NCBI GenBank assembly: GCA_003151275.1
Contig: PLXC01000120.1
Location: forward strand, 48,976 to 112,975
Direction of reading: 5' to 3'
Length of the DNA stretch: 64,000 nucleotides
Source: Candidatus Melainabacteria bacterium
Lineage (GTDB): Bacteria; Cyanobacteriota; Vampirovibrionia; Obscuribacterales; Obscuribacteraceae
How positions within the stretch are numbered: the stretch's first letter is position 1; the number at the start of each line of letters is the position of its first letter. Of the stretch, positions 25,686 through 34,653 are shown piece by piece. The translations under genes were made by a program, and so were the position numbers. The notes beneath the pieces were generated by a model. That model worked only from the letters and a program-made list of their open reading frames with translations, had not been told where the DNA came from and did no database searches.

Positions 25686-27572
25686 ATGGCAGATTTAATG
25701 GGCAATCAGAACATCAGTCCGGTAGAGGAACGTCTTAGCTCGCCATCGGCGCCACGGGTTTCTGCCGATTACTCGATAGACTCAATCGTCAACAATCAAT
25801 ACCGCATAGATGAAAAAATCGGTGACGGCGGTATGGGAACCGTCTACCGATGCACCGATCTAGTTGTGCGACGAACCGTTGCAATCAAATTCCTACATCC
25901 ACACCTTGTTAATACAAGCAAATGGTTGTTGCGCTTTCAGCAAGAAGCGACGGCTATCGGCAGATTGCATCATCCGAATGTGATCAGAATCCACCAATTT
26001 TGTGCAGAAGCTGATCCTCCCTTCATCGTCATGGATTATGTAGAAGGGAAATCACTGTCAGACGTTTTGGCATGCGAAGGTTCGTTATCGTTAAAGCGCT
26101 GTATTTGCTTGATGAAACAAGTTGCTGATGCCTTGTCTCATGCGCACGACATGGGAGTTGTTCATCGCGATTTGAAGCCAAGCAACGTGATCATTCTAAA
26201 GAACGATGTAGTGCAGATATTAGACTTCGGCATCGCAAAATTGGACGATGGCGCCGACACACAATCAGCAATAAAGTTGACTCAAACAGGTGAGGTCTTC
26301 GGCAGCCCAGCTTACATGAGTCCCGAGCAATGCCTGGGAAAACGCATTAACGCTCAGTCGGATCAGTATTCTTTCGGCTGCATGATTTATGAGTGCCTCA
26401 CCGGCTCGCCTCCATTTGTTGGAATCAGTCCTGTTGAAGTAATCATGAAGCATGTCTCTGATTCGCCACCCAGCTTGAAAGAATCTTCTTTAGGCAAGCA
26501 ATTCCCAAGTGAATTGGAGCTCCTGGTGCAAAAGCTGTTGGCCAAACAACCCGAGAATCGCTTTGAGTCAATGAAAGACGCGAAAGAAGCACTTGTTGAA
26601 GTAGGGAATTCAGGGACAAAATTCGAAAAAGCTAGCTCCGCGAAAAAAGTGGAAAGCAAAACTCCGGTTTCTCTTAAACTCGTCGGAGTATCTCTGCTCG
26701 GTCTGGCTGCAATCGGAATTTTGATCGCGATCATTTTAAATCTGAGCGAAACTCCAGATCAAAAACCTGCACAGAAAAATCCAACGACGGTGGCCAACAA
26801 AGTACTCACTGAAGAAGAGCAACTGACGATTAGTGCGAATCTTGGGTTGATTCAGGAACTTAAGGCGTTAAGCCAACAGAAGCCTGAAGTGCTTAGATTT
26901 GGTCCGCCAAAACAAAGAGCTATCAACGGTGAAGCGCTCGAAGCATTTTCAATCTATCTTCCCACAATCTGCATCTTAACGTTGAACCGGTGTGAGATCG
27001 GAGACCAAGGACTCGAGAATTTGGTTAAGCTCAAGAAGCTTCGTTCGTTGTATTTAAATGGCAACACCAAAATAACTAACGCTGGACTCAAGACACTCAG
27101 CCAAATATCATCACTATGGGAACTGCAAATAGCTGGCTCAAGTACTGATGACGAAGGAATGAAAGAGCTAGCTAAAATGCCTAACCTTATCTCCGTCAAC
27201 GTCGCCTATATTCAAAGGATTACATCCCGCGGCATTCAAACTCTTGCTTCCACGCATCGACTGAGATTCCTCTTTTTAAATTACTTAGACATACGCGGCG
27301 CGTCAGCGGCCTTGGCTCAAAATCCGCTTGAGCAGCTGATTTTGGACAACTGCACTTTCGGTGACGCGGATCTCGAAAATATTTCCCAGATCAAAACTCT
27401 TACCGGACTATCTCTATCGAACACGAACATATATTCGGGCACCAAATTCAATTCATTGATGAAAATGAAAAATTTGAAGCATCTTAAAATTGCGAACTGC
27501 AAACATATATCCATTGAGATGTTAGACAAACTCAAGAAGGCACTCCCAGGCTGTGTCGTGGATTCCTTTTGA
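25686..27572 (+). CDS. Membrane Ser/Thr protein kinase with C-terminal leucine-rich repeats (paralogue of 94-1926)
   Basis: 628 aa. Same architecture as the first kinase: N-terminal ISPVEERL motif, glycine loop GDGGMGTVY, catalytic K in VAIKF, HRDLKPSN, ILDFGIAK, GSPAYMSPEQ, one membrane span (LKLVGVSLLGLAAIGILIAIIL, about 330-352) and LRRs (LRSLYLNGNTKITNAGLKTL). All catalytic residues are present. The two copies lie 24 kb apart in opposite orientation and have diverged mainly in the LRR part, which suggests different ligands. ATG 25686 lacks a clear ribosome-binding site; ATG 25698 is an alternative. Confidence 0.93.
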   Translation: MADLMGNQNISPVEERLSSPSAPRVSADYSIDSIVNNQYRIDEKIGDGGMGTVYRCTDLVVRRTVAIKFLHPHLVNTSKWLLRFQQEATAIGRLHHPNVIRIHQFCAEADPPFIVMDYVEGKSLSDVLACEGSLSLKRCICLMKQVADALSHAHDMGVVHRDLKPSNVIILKNDVVQILDFGIAKLDDGADTQSAIKLTQTGEVFGSPAYMSPEQCLGKRINAQSDQYSFGCMIYECLTGSPPFVGISPVEVIMKHVSDSPPSLKESSLGKQFPSELELLVQKLLAKQPENRFESMKDAKEALVEVGNSGTKFEKASSAKKVESKTPVSLKLVGVSLLGLAAIGILIAIILNLSETPDQKPAQKNPTTVANKVLTEEEQLTISANLGLIQELKALSQQKPEVLRFGPPKQRAINGEALEAFSIYLPTICILTLNRCEIGDQGLENLVKLKKLRSLYLNGNTKITNAGLKTLSQISSLWELQIAGSSTDDEGMKELAKMPNLISVNVAYIQRITSRGIQTLASTHRLRFLFLNYLDIRGASAALAQNPLEQLILDNCTFGDADLENISQIKTLTGLSLSNTNIYSGTKFNSLMKMKNLKHLKIANCKHISIEMLDKLKKALPGCVVDSF

Positions 27573-27640
27573 GCGAACAGCGTCTATCAAAATTCAATTT
27601 CGGATATCCTGGACACGAATCCCCACCTGTACCCCATAGA

Positions 27641-30600
27641 CTAGGCATGGCTGGAGGCTAAGTCATGCTTGGTCCGAGCGGCTGGCAACGTTGTCTTGAG
27701 GATTTGTGCAATCGCTCTTGGGCGCTGCATGTTCAAACTCGGTGCACTTGTGATTTGTTGTTGCAGACTATCGCTTGAGCGAAATTCTGCATTTTCCGAG
27801 ATCGCTTCTCTGCTAAAAGATTCGGCTTCGAACTCGTTCATGCTGAAGACATTAGGAGAATCAGCATCTCTCGAACCAGACTGACCGTTTAGCGATGTGT
27901 TCGATTCGTTTACTGCAGTTACATTGGATATGCGATTCATAAACTCGAAAACATTATTGTCTGATGGAGCGACATCTTTAGGAGCAGACACTGATGAATA
28001 TCTTGGCGCGAATTCAGTCGAGGCGTTATTCGCAATCGAAGAAGTATCAGGAGTGGCAGCAGTGGAGGCACCGTAGAACGAATTGTCGTTGGACTGACGG
28101 GCAAAAACTGTATTCGATTGAGTATTGGATTGGAAATTGGACTGGGTATTCGATTGGGTACTCGGTTGAATATTCGATTGGGTATTGACTTGAACATTCG
28201 ATTGGGAATTCAACTGGTTGTTTACGCCTTCACTCGACGAGGTGAAAAATGCGGAATTGACGCTAGATTTAAGCAAATCCACAGGTGCAACCGAGAGCGA
28301 CTGGTTGTTCGACTCTTTCGGAAGCACTACAGGTGGTGTGTCGACCAAAGTCATGTTTGCATCATACGTCTTAACTTCAGATCCTTCGACCACTCCGTCC
28401 CGATACCTGGATGTTTCAATACTGAAGCCGCCATTCGTATCGGGTGAGGCATTGAGCTCGCTTACTTTCGCTCCTGACCGATCCAGGACAGTGTCAATAA
28501 ACCCGTCACCGTCTTTCAAAACGTGAGTAGCCGTCGCCAACGTGTGATTGGTTGCATCTCGGTAAACGGCGGTATAGCCGCCCTTGCTATCGTAATCACG
28601 TGTTGCAGTGCCGATTGGAGCAGTTGTCGATTTGGCAGGGTCGAAGATCTCACTTGTAATTGTATTGCCGTTTATCGTATCGCGATCGGTTATGTTTCCT
28701 GAGCTGTCTTTATTGGTGTAGACGGTCTTTGTGCCGTCAGTGGTAACTTGCGTGCTCGCTGATGCACCACCTGTGATGGTATGTTGAATATCGAATCCAG
28801 AGTTGCCCGTTGAAGTGACCGCAAATGATTCGATAGGTCCTTTTGGATCATTGATCATCACCTGATGCTGTCCACCTTGTCCATTGGTTACAAACAAGCT
28901 GCGTCCGTTGGCGAGTGCGAAAGTACCCTGCGTTGCACCTTTCTCAAGGGCAAACGAATCGTATCCATGTCCATCGGCGCGCGGAACGAGTACGGACTGA
29001 CCGTTGTTTTCCAACAGGATTGTGCCTTCCTGGCTCTTCAAGGCGATGGATCTGTTTTGGGCGTCGCTTTCAACTTTCGCAGCATTTTGAGTAGCGTTGT
29101 CGGCATCGATCAGAGAAGACAGTTGAGCAATGTGCTTGCTATTGCTAATATCAGTCATAGTGTAAGAGGTGACACCACTTCCATCTTTAGTGGCGGTCAT
29201 GCTGACACCATTCGCAACGCCATTTGGAGTGAAGGACTCTCCTGAAGCTGCCAGACCTGGAGGCAACTCAGCGATTACTTGACCATTGGCAGTCTTTAGA
29301 TAATCAACCTGGCTGCCATCTTGCTTGAAGCCCCGTGTGACGACATAATTTCCGAGTTGAGCACTTCGAGAACTGAGGTTAGGATCAACCTTCAAGCTCA
29401 TTGGTGGCATCTGATAATCGAGTGGAGCTGTCGACGAGTTGTCACTCTTTCTAAACGAAGACAGTTGGGAAGTCAGAGTTAGGGATTCTGAGCGGTTTGA
29501 ACTGGTGGTGACGTTGGATTGGGTATTTGGATCTGTTGATTTTGTGTTTGGATCTGGGTTGGTCGTCTTTTGACTTTGTGTATTTGCGCCGCCTGTACCG
29601 GCATGACCTTTTGCTCCATGAGCGCCAGCTTTTCCGGCACCATTTTTGGCACCACCTTTTTCCATCGCCTTCTGTGCAGCTTGTTGACCAGCGGCTTTCA
29701 CAAGTCCAGCAAAGTCGAAAGCATATTTGACCGATGAGGTGGCCAGAAAGTTCAATGCTGTAGTTATTACAGTTCCACTCTCATCAACACCCTTGAAGCA
29801 AGCCATAAGCAGTATTGCGGTGTTCCAGAAAAGACTCCAAAAACAGACGGTGCAGACACCTTCGATCCAGTTTGGCAAAGCGTCTCTGAACTGCTTCATT
29901 GGCCAAACCCAGAGGGCGGCGACAATTGGTCCGACGAAGAATAGATAAGCGAGGTAGGCCATTTGGAAGGCACAAAGTATGTTCCAAGCTGCTGTCAGTG
30001 CAGCATTTGTGCCGAAAGAAAGTTCACGCGCAGCTACTGCTCCTGCTGGCATAGCCTCATCTGTCTTATTTTTTGGCACCACGTAAAGACCAGTGGTAGG
30101 ATCAACAATCTTGTTCGTCAGAAACATGTCCTCATAGTCCTGAACGCTAGTGATCTTCTTGTTCGGCCACTTTTGCGGCGCACCCGAGTTTTGATTTTCT
30201 TTCGGACTTCTCACAGGGAATGCCCGAAATTCCGCACCCAAAGCATCTTGATACATGTTCCGCCCCATCACATTTTCGTATGTGCTGGCGATTGAGCTGA
30301 CAATGGAATTGGAGAAATCAATTCCGTAATTGACGACAAGAAAAGTGGCGGGAATTAAAAAGATTGCCACCATCGATCGGAGGATGCCATCAAACGGATT
30401 CATGTCTCCAAGAGCGGGATTGCCGGCGCTGACCATTGCCTTGACTTGAGTAAGCACAGCACCTGGTAGAAGCAAAAGTATGGCAATTGGAATGAAAAGT
30501 CCGTTGCGGATTTTATTCCAGCGATTACCTTCTTCTGCGGTGAAATTAGTCATGAAAGATGAGCAATAGGAAATTGCGCTCGCAGACTGACCTTTGGCCA

Positions 30601-31276
30601 TATCGCCCATGGCGTTTCCGATAGCGTCAGCCTGCGCGATCGTTTGTGCTTTGGCTTGGTTGGCGACGTTTAACGGATACTGCATCGTGCGCGCCATGAA
30701 ATCGCCAGCTTGCAATTCCTGGGCGTAGGACTTGAGGTCCGAATTCACGTGACCATTAAATCCGCTCAAACCATTCAGCCCACTCATGTACATGCCTTCG
30801 TACAACTTGCTCTCGGTGCGCCATCCCATGGTCGCGGCGGGTGTAGGTGGATACATCGTGCCGTTGGGACTGGCTCCTTTCACCAGGGCTGGATTTACAT
30901 AGCCGGGAATTGGTCGACCATCTTTGTCTCGAACATCGGAATCGCGCAGGTAACGAACTTGCGGGTTGGCCAAGAGAAATTCGTTGGCGAGCGAGTCTAG
31001 TGTCACTTGACCGGAGTCTTGGGAATTTTGCTTTGGCGTCGATGCGGTCGTTGGTAAATTGTTTTCTGGAACAGTGTCATTCTGGTCAATTGCGCTTGGA
31101 ATTGGTTCATTTTGAGCCGGTTGAGTCGGTGGGGTCGGAGAAACAAGACCTTTAAATGCCTGGCAATTCTGTCCGCCAATTACCAACAATAGGACCACGC
31201 AGACCAGCGAAAAAAGCACTCGTTGAAGGCTTCTTCTAAAGCATTGAGTGAGTTCTGTCATTTGTTGGATTGTCAT
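27641..31276 (-). CDS. Large exported polytopic membrane protein (cassette A), long repeat-rich C-terminus
   Basis: 1211 aa. An N-terminal signal or anchor (VLFSLVCVVLLLVIGGQNCQA) is followed by a Pro/Gln/Asn/Thr linker, then a membrane block at about 255-525 with the blocks FIPIAILLLLPGAVLTQ, FDGILRSMVAIFLIPATFL and QMAYLAYLFFVGPIVAALWVWP. The same blocks appear in order in the 31782-33428 protein. The membrane topology recalls VirB6/TrbL conjugation proteins, but I do not claim that family. The C-terminal 650 residues are soluble, with YD-like strands and a TQSN repeat tract. AGGAG lies 6 nt before the ATG. It follows a 63-aa peptide gene by 33 bp, very likely in one transcript. Confidence 0.8.
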   Translation of the reverse strand: MTIQQMTELTQCFRRSLQRVLFSLVCVVLLLVIGGQNCQAFKGLVSPTPPTQPAQNEPIPSAIDQNDTVPENNLPTTASTPKQNSQDSGQVTLDSLANEFLLANPQVRYLRDSDVRDKDGRPIPGYVNPALVKGASPNGTMYPPTPAATMGWRTESKLYEGMYMSGLNGLSGFNGHVNSDLKSYAQELQAGDFMARTMQYPLNVANQAKAQTIAQADAIGNAMGDMAKGQSASAISYCSSFMTNFTAEEGNRWNKIRNGLFIPIAILLLLPGAVLTQVKAMVSAGNPALGDMNPFDGILRSMVAIFLIPATFLVVNYGIDFSNSIVSSIASTYENVMGRNMYQDALGAEFRAFPVRSPKENQNSGAPQKWPNKKITSVQDYEDMFLTNKIVDPTTGLYVVPKNKTDEAMPAGAVAARELSFGTNAALTAAWNILCAFQMAYLAYLFFVGPIVAALWVWPMKQFRDALPNWIEGVCTVCFWSLFWNTAILLMACFKGVDESGTVITTALNFLATSSVKYAFDFAGLVKAAGQQAAQKAMEKGGAKNGAGKAGAHGAKGHAGTGGANTQSQKTTNPDPNTKSTDPNTQSNVTTSSNRSESLTLTSQLSSFRKSDNSSTAPLDYQMPPMSLKVDPNLSSRSAQLGNYVVTRGFKQDGSQVDYLKTANGQVIAELPPGLAASGESFTPNGVANGVSMTATKDGSGVTSYTMTDISNSKHIAQLSSLIDADNATQNAAKVESDAQNRSIALKSQEGTILLENNGQSVLVPRADGHGYDSFALEKGATQGTFALANGRSLFVTNGQGGQHQVMINDPKGPIESFAVTSTGNSGFDIQHTITGGASASTQVTTDGTKTVYTNKDSSGNITDRDTINGNTITSEIFDPAKSTTAPIGTATRDYDSKGGYTAVYRDATNHTLATATHVLKDGDGFIDTVLDRSGAKVSELNASPDTNGGFSIETSRYRDGVVEGSEVKTYDANMTLVDTPPVVLPKESNNQSLSVAPVDLLKSSVNSAFFTSSSEGVNNQLNSQSNVQVNTQSNIQPSTQSNTQSNFQSNTQSNTVFARQSNDNSFYGASTAATPDTSSIANNASTEFAPRYSSVSAPKDVAPSDNNVFEFMNRISNVTAVNESNTSLNGQSGSRDADSPNVFSMNEFEAESFSREAISENAEFRSSDSLQQQITSAPSLNMQRPRAIAQILKTTLPAARTKHDLASSHA
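28110..28212 (-). repeat. TQSN/xxQSN codon repeat tract
   Basis: Within 27641-31276. The coding strand repeats (A)AATCNAATN units that give runs such as NTQSNIQPSTQSNTQSNFQ. It is low-complexity and may vary in copy number. Confidence 0.7.
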
Positions 31277-31309
31277 AAAATCTCCTGGTAAATTTCGGGC
31301 GAACGTGGC

Positions 31310-31501
31310 TTAACCGTGTGCAAGAGGTGGCAAGCCGACACCAAAATCATTCACTTTCAGCGCCCGCTCAGGCGCTCTGTCAGCTTCCGGGCGACTCATG
31401 GGCGACGCTTTTTGCCCATCTGTGCAGTAACCGATCGAGTTGATCAGTGAGCCGTCAGCCATTTTTCTGAAGAAGTCGCTGATTTGTTCTGAATTACTCA
31501 T
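31310..31501 (-). CDS. Small peptide A (63 aa), paired with the downstream membrane protein
   Basis: No signal peptide. It is homologous to the 65-aa peptide at 33503-33700: both carry FFRxMADG at exactly residues 10-17, a variable middle, and the C-terminal block NDFGVGLPPLAHG (51-63 here). That layout, a conserved leader-like helix, variable centre and conserved tail, is what peptide precursors or small chaperone/partner proteins look like; which one is unknown. GAGAGG lies 7 nt before the ATG. It starts 70 bp from a 47-bp upstream block that its twin also has. The middle contains one Cys (C26). No family recognised. Confidence 0.75.
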   Translation of the reverse strand: MSNSEQISDFFRKMADGSLINSIGYCTDGQKASPMSRPEADRAPERALKVNDFGVGLPPLAHG

Positions 31502-31570
31502 CTCGTAGCCTCTCAGTTAGAAACAAAGCAATGCCGAACCGCGGCAGGTGCGGCTCTCTGAATCACTTAT

Positions 31571-31617
31571 TCGATTGGGATATTAAGAATATAGAGATCG
31601 AATGTTGTGGAGTTGTT
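31571..31617 (-). promoter_or_regulatory. Conserved 47-bp upstream block of peptide A
   Basis: Aligns without gaps to 33773-33819 at 35 of 47 positions, with invariant GGAGTTGTT, TGTT and GAATATAGAG when read on the plus strand. On the transcribed strand CTCTATATTC offers a TATATT -10 element. It ends 69 bp before the start codon. Confidence 0.6.
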
Positions 31618-31781
31618 AAAACGGAAAAAAATTGCCACAAAGCCTTGTGCGCTTTCGGTTTGGGTTAGCACACTAAAATGTCCTTACCTGAACGGGTCGG
31701 GTAAAAACATTCAATGGCTATGAGCTATACGGTGCAGGTTTAGACACAGTCGCATAACATGAGTGCGGCAACGCTTAAGCT

Positions 31782-33428
31782 CTAAGCACTTCTTTTCGAT
31801 GCCTTCTCTAACAGTGAATCGACCATATCTCCGGGTTTGAAATCGAGCGCGGAGAAGGGCACGTACCCAAGCATGACCAGGAAAGCTGTGTAGACAATCG
31901 GCTCCCATGGGCTGGAAAAGTTCATGCCGCCTGAGTCTTGTAACCAATGAATTCGCGTCGCCATGCAAAGAATAATTGTGCACCACCAAAATTTCCAGAG
32001 CACAACATTAGAAAGCGCGTTCAACCAGTTCGCAAAAACTGGGCGAAACAGACTGCCCACACAATCCGGCCAGGCGAACATCGAAGCAGCGACAGGTCCC
32101 AGCAGAAACAAGTAGCAAACCATGACCAACTGGAATACGCCGAGCACCATGAGCGCTGAGTTGAGGATAGCGTGCGCCGAACCGTAGATGGCACGGGTGG
32201 TGGCACTCATCGTGGACTCTGCGCGATCGCGGCGTTCAATTTGCGCCCGCGTCATGCCCTGTTTGGGATTGGTTATGGCTCGGGACCACTCGGTGATCGT
32301 CTTTGCGTCTATCGCTCGTTTAACCGGGTCAGTCATGGCATTGCCGAAATCGATAAAGTAGCTCACCGCAAGTTGTGTCGCAGGGATCAGGAAAATCGCG
32401 ATCGATGCCCGCAGCAAACCTTCGAAAGGTCCGCGCTCGTTCTTCAAGAAGGTGCCACCGACATAGTTGGCAGTTTGTGTAATGACAGCACCTACGAGCA
32501 AAAGCAGAAGCGCAAGCGGCATAAAAAAGCGTTTGTACATTTCTTGCACAATCCAAATTGCTTGTGAGATGGTCCGTTTGGAGTCTTTTCCATTTGTGGG
32601 CGTAGCCGCCATTTCATTAGCGACATTGATGAGGGGATTGGACGTGCTGCTCAAGTTCGAATCAAAACTACCAGCCGCGTCGCTAGATGTGGCATCAGCA
32701 GCCTGTTGCATCGTTCCCTGGTAAGCGGCTTGGGTGGATTGGAACGAAGGATCAAGCATTTTCTCGGCTGTTCTTTGCGAGGCATTGAGGCGCAGGGCAT
32801 GTTGAACCAGGTCGCTCGCGGGTGCGCCTGTCAGGTATGGCGTGTCGCTGAAAGATAAGGGGTTCATGCTGACCGGAAGCGGATTGTGTGGCGGTGTGTG
32901 CCTGAAGGGAAGCGGGTATTTTGGACCGCCAAAGTTGTTCAACAGCGGGTTGCTGTACTCAGTAAATTCTCGTTGCATAAAGGGAGCTGGCACCGCTTGT
33001 CCGGGCACCCGAGCCATTGCTTGCGTGACGGGAGTTTGTGTCGTTGCAGATGGTGCGCGCCCCGATGGCACGATGCCTGCTTGAGGCTGGGGACGAACGC
33101 TGAATGGTTTATCAGAACCTTCTTCTGTCCGCAAAGTAGGACCTAGATCTTCTTTTCTCTGATGTGCGGCGAAGTTATAAAAACTCTCTTTGATGCCTGA
33201 AAACGCCGGTGCGTCATTCGGGGTAGCTTCAAGAAAGGGCGCAGTAGACTGCGGTTGTTGCGGATTCGGATTGAGGAATGCCAGGGACGGGTTGAAAAAA
33301 CTGACGGATTGAACGCCTGCCTTCGTTGGATTATTCGCCGGGTTGGCAAAACAGTCGACTCTGGCGAGCCCAATCGCAACTGCGACGACCGGCAAAACTC
33401 TAACTAGATAAAACGAAAACGATCGCAT
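31782..33428 (-). CDS. Exported polytopic membrane protein (cassette B)
   Basis: 548 aa. A signal peptide (FYLVRVLPVVAVAIGLARVDCFA), a Pro/Asn/Gln-rich extracytoplasmic linker of about 250 residues, then about five membrane helices with blocks shared with 27641-31276: ALLLLLVGAVITQ, FEGLLRASIAIFLIPATQL, FQLVMVCYLFLLGPVAASMFAWP, FANWLNALSNVVLWKFWWC. It lacks the long C-terminal extension of the other copy. AAGGAAG lies 8 nt before the ATG. The 65-aa peptide gene is 74 bp upstream. VirB6/TrbL-like topology only; no nearby conjugation ATPase or relaxase, so a mobile-element role is not supported. Confidence 0.8.
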   Translation of the reverse strand: MRSFSFYLVRVLPVVAVAIGLARVDCFANPANNPTKAGVQSVSFFNPSLAFLNPNPQQPQSTAPFLEATPNDAPAFSGIKESFYNFAAHQRKEDLGPTLRTEEGSDKPFSVRPQPQAGIVPSGRAPSATTQTPVTQAMARVPGQAVPAPFMQREFTEYSNPLLNNFGGPKYPLPFRHTPPHNPLPVSMNPLSFSDTPYLTGAPASDLVQHALRLNASQRTAEKMLDPSFQSTQAAYQGTMQQAADATSSDAAGSFDSNLSSTSNPLINVANEMAATPTNGKDSKRTISQAIWIVQEMYKRFFMPLALLLLLVGAVITQTANYVGGTFLKNERGPFEGLLRASIAIFLIPATQLAVSYFIDFGNAMTDPVKRAIDAKTITEWSRAITNPKQGMTRAQIERRDRAESTMSATTRAIYGSAHAILNSALMVLGVFQLVMVCYLFLLGPVAASMFAWPDCVGSLFRPVFANWLNALSNVVLWKFWWCTIILCMATRIHWLQDSGGMNFSSPWEPIVYTAFLVMLGYVPFSALDFKPGDMVDSLLEKASKRSA

Positions 33429-33502
33429 GTTGGGTCTTCCTTCGCACTGAAGATCGGTAACTATCCTGAGAGCGCCGGCACCTGCCGGCTTCTAATCCGT
33501 CT

Positions 33503-33700
33503 CTAGCTATGAGCCATAGGTGGCAAGCCAACACCGAAGTCATTGCATTGCGAAACAAGCTCTTTCGCTGATCTTTCTTGGTGAAGCCGATCCACAGGAA
33601 GGGTGCTTGAGCCATGTAGTAAATTGTGGCTGTTTGAGTTAAGAACGAGTCCATCAGCCATATTTCTGAAGAATTCGCGAACTTGATCTGGATTATGCAT
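33503..33700 (-). CDS. Small peptide B (65 aa), paralogue of peptide A
   Basis: Shares FFRNMADG at residues 10-17 and NDFGVGLPPMAHS at 53-65 with peptide A, while the middle (residues 20-50) is unrelated in sequence. GAGGA lies about 9 nt upstream of the ATG. It heads the second cassette and is followed by the 548-aa membrane protein. The start MHNPDQVREFF weakly recalls Nif11-like peptide leaders, but there is no GG cleavage site. Confidence 0.75.
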   Translation of the reverse strand: MHNPDQVREFFRNMADGLVLNSNSHNLLHGSSTLPVDRLHQERSAKELVSQCNDFGVGLPPMAHS

Positions 33701-33772
33701 TTAGTAAGTCCTCAAAGTTAACAGCACGCAGAATCACCGAACCGCTCATTGCAGTTCTGCTTGGTCATTCAT

Positions 33773-33819
33773 TCGTTCGGGATAGGTTGAATATAGAGGC
33801 CGTTTGTTACGGAGTTGTT
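33773..33819 (-). promoter_or_regulatory. Conserved 47-bp upstream block of peptide B
   Basis: Twin of 31571-31617, at nearly the same distance from its start codon (72 bp). A CCGAACCGC motif between the block and the start codon is also shared by both copies. Confidence 0.6.
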
Positions 33820-34104
33820 TAGCAAGCCGAATTTGTTTTTCCAAGATCAAATATTGGTGTCGCACAAAATCATTCCAATCTTCAATTATTTGTGGGGGAC
33901 GAGGTACCCCTCTACCTTTTTATTCCATTTAATATGTGAAGCAAAAAACGCGGCTTCGAGGAAACCTGAAAAGCTCCATCAATCGGGCGTTGACGGAATC
34001 GTGAAAGGCTGGAAGTGCTGATGTAATATAGGTTTACATGAAATGGGATACCGTCTTTTGGAGGGAGGCACCACCTTTTAATGTTTCTCAATTTCGACAG
34101 GTTT
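33820..34104. other. Gene-free stretch between cassette B and the toxin gene
   Basis: 285 bp, A/T-rich. GGGGGACGAGGTACCCC near 33894-33910 could form a short hairpin. No open frame with a ribosome-binding site and no RNA gene recognised. Confidence 0.3.
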
Positions 34105-34653
34105 TTAGTTTGCAACGAAAAATCCGATGTTCGAACAAGTGAGTGCACAATGACTACTTGCGACTCGTTCTCGACATGATGGAAATGCCCTGGCAAGGGG
34201 CAGCGACATTACATCGACAGCAGCAGGACAAACTAGAAAGCTATGAAGGGAAAAGTCTGTTAAAAGGTTTGTGTCGAAGTCTTTATAGAAGTCAAAGTCT
34301 GAGTCTAGGCTGACTATGTCAGAAATTTTTAGTCGTTCGGAAACAACTATTAGTGAAAGGTCAGCATAGTCGGCTGGAACACTTTCATACTGCTTATTTA
34401 GCTGACATACCCTAGCGAAATCTGCTGTACTTAATGGCTCAACTGCGTATAAACCTTTTGATAAATCGGTAAGTAACTCGTTTTGAACATCTTTTCTTGC
34501 AGCTAAGAGACATAGAGCCTCCGTAATCACTGCTTCAGTGGTTACGAATTGTCCTTTAAAGCGGCTCAAAAAAACTGTTATGCGCTCATGCCAATCATCG
34601 CCTTTATTGTAGTAGGCGATGATTGGTCCAGCATTGATGATTGTCCTGGACAT
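34105..34653 (-). CDS. PIN-domain protein (VapC-like toxin) with first Asp replaced by Asn
   Basis: 182 aa. The PIN RNase fold is seen as INAGPIIAYYN at the start, TEAVITEALCLL, ADYADLSLIVVSE and SLDSDFDFYKDF. In PIN nucleases four acidic residues bind Mg; the first is normally Asp in a VDTGP-like motif, but here it is Asn (N7, codon AAT). The other acidic positions are present. The C-terminal 45 residues extend beyond a typical PIN domain. TAAATG joins it to the antitoxin stop with no gap, so translation is coupled. The toxin may be weakened, or inactive and used as a regulator. Confidence 0.85.
   Translation of the reverse strand: MSRTIINAGPIIAYYNKGDDWHERITVFLSRFKGQFVTTEAVITEALCLLAARKDVQNELLTDLSKGLYAVEPLSTADFARVCQLNKQYESVPADYADLSLIVVSERLKISDIVSLDSDFDFYKDFDTNLLTDFSLHSFLVCPAAVDVMSLPLARAFPSCRERVASSHCALTCSNIGFFVAN

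Noticed and set aside
25418..25738. 106-codon frame in the intergenic region before the second kinase
   Set aside because: It overlaps the start of the kinase in another frame, has no ribosome-binding site, and contains the direct repeats rather than a domain.
27641..33428. Conjugation (type IV secretion) region because of VirB6/TrbL-like topology
   Set aside because: No VirB4, VirD4, relaxase or pilin genes; only the membrane layout is similar.
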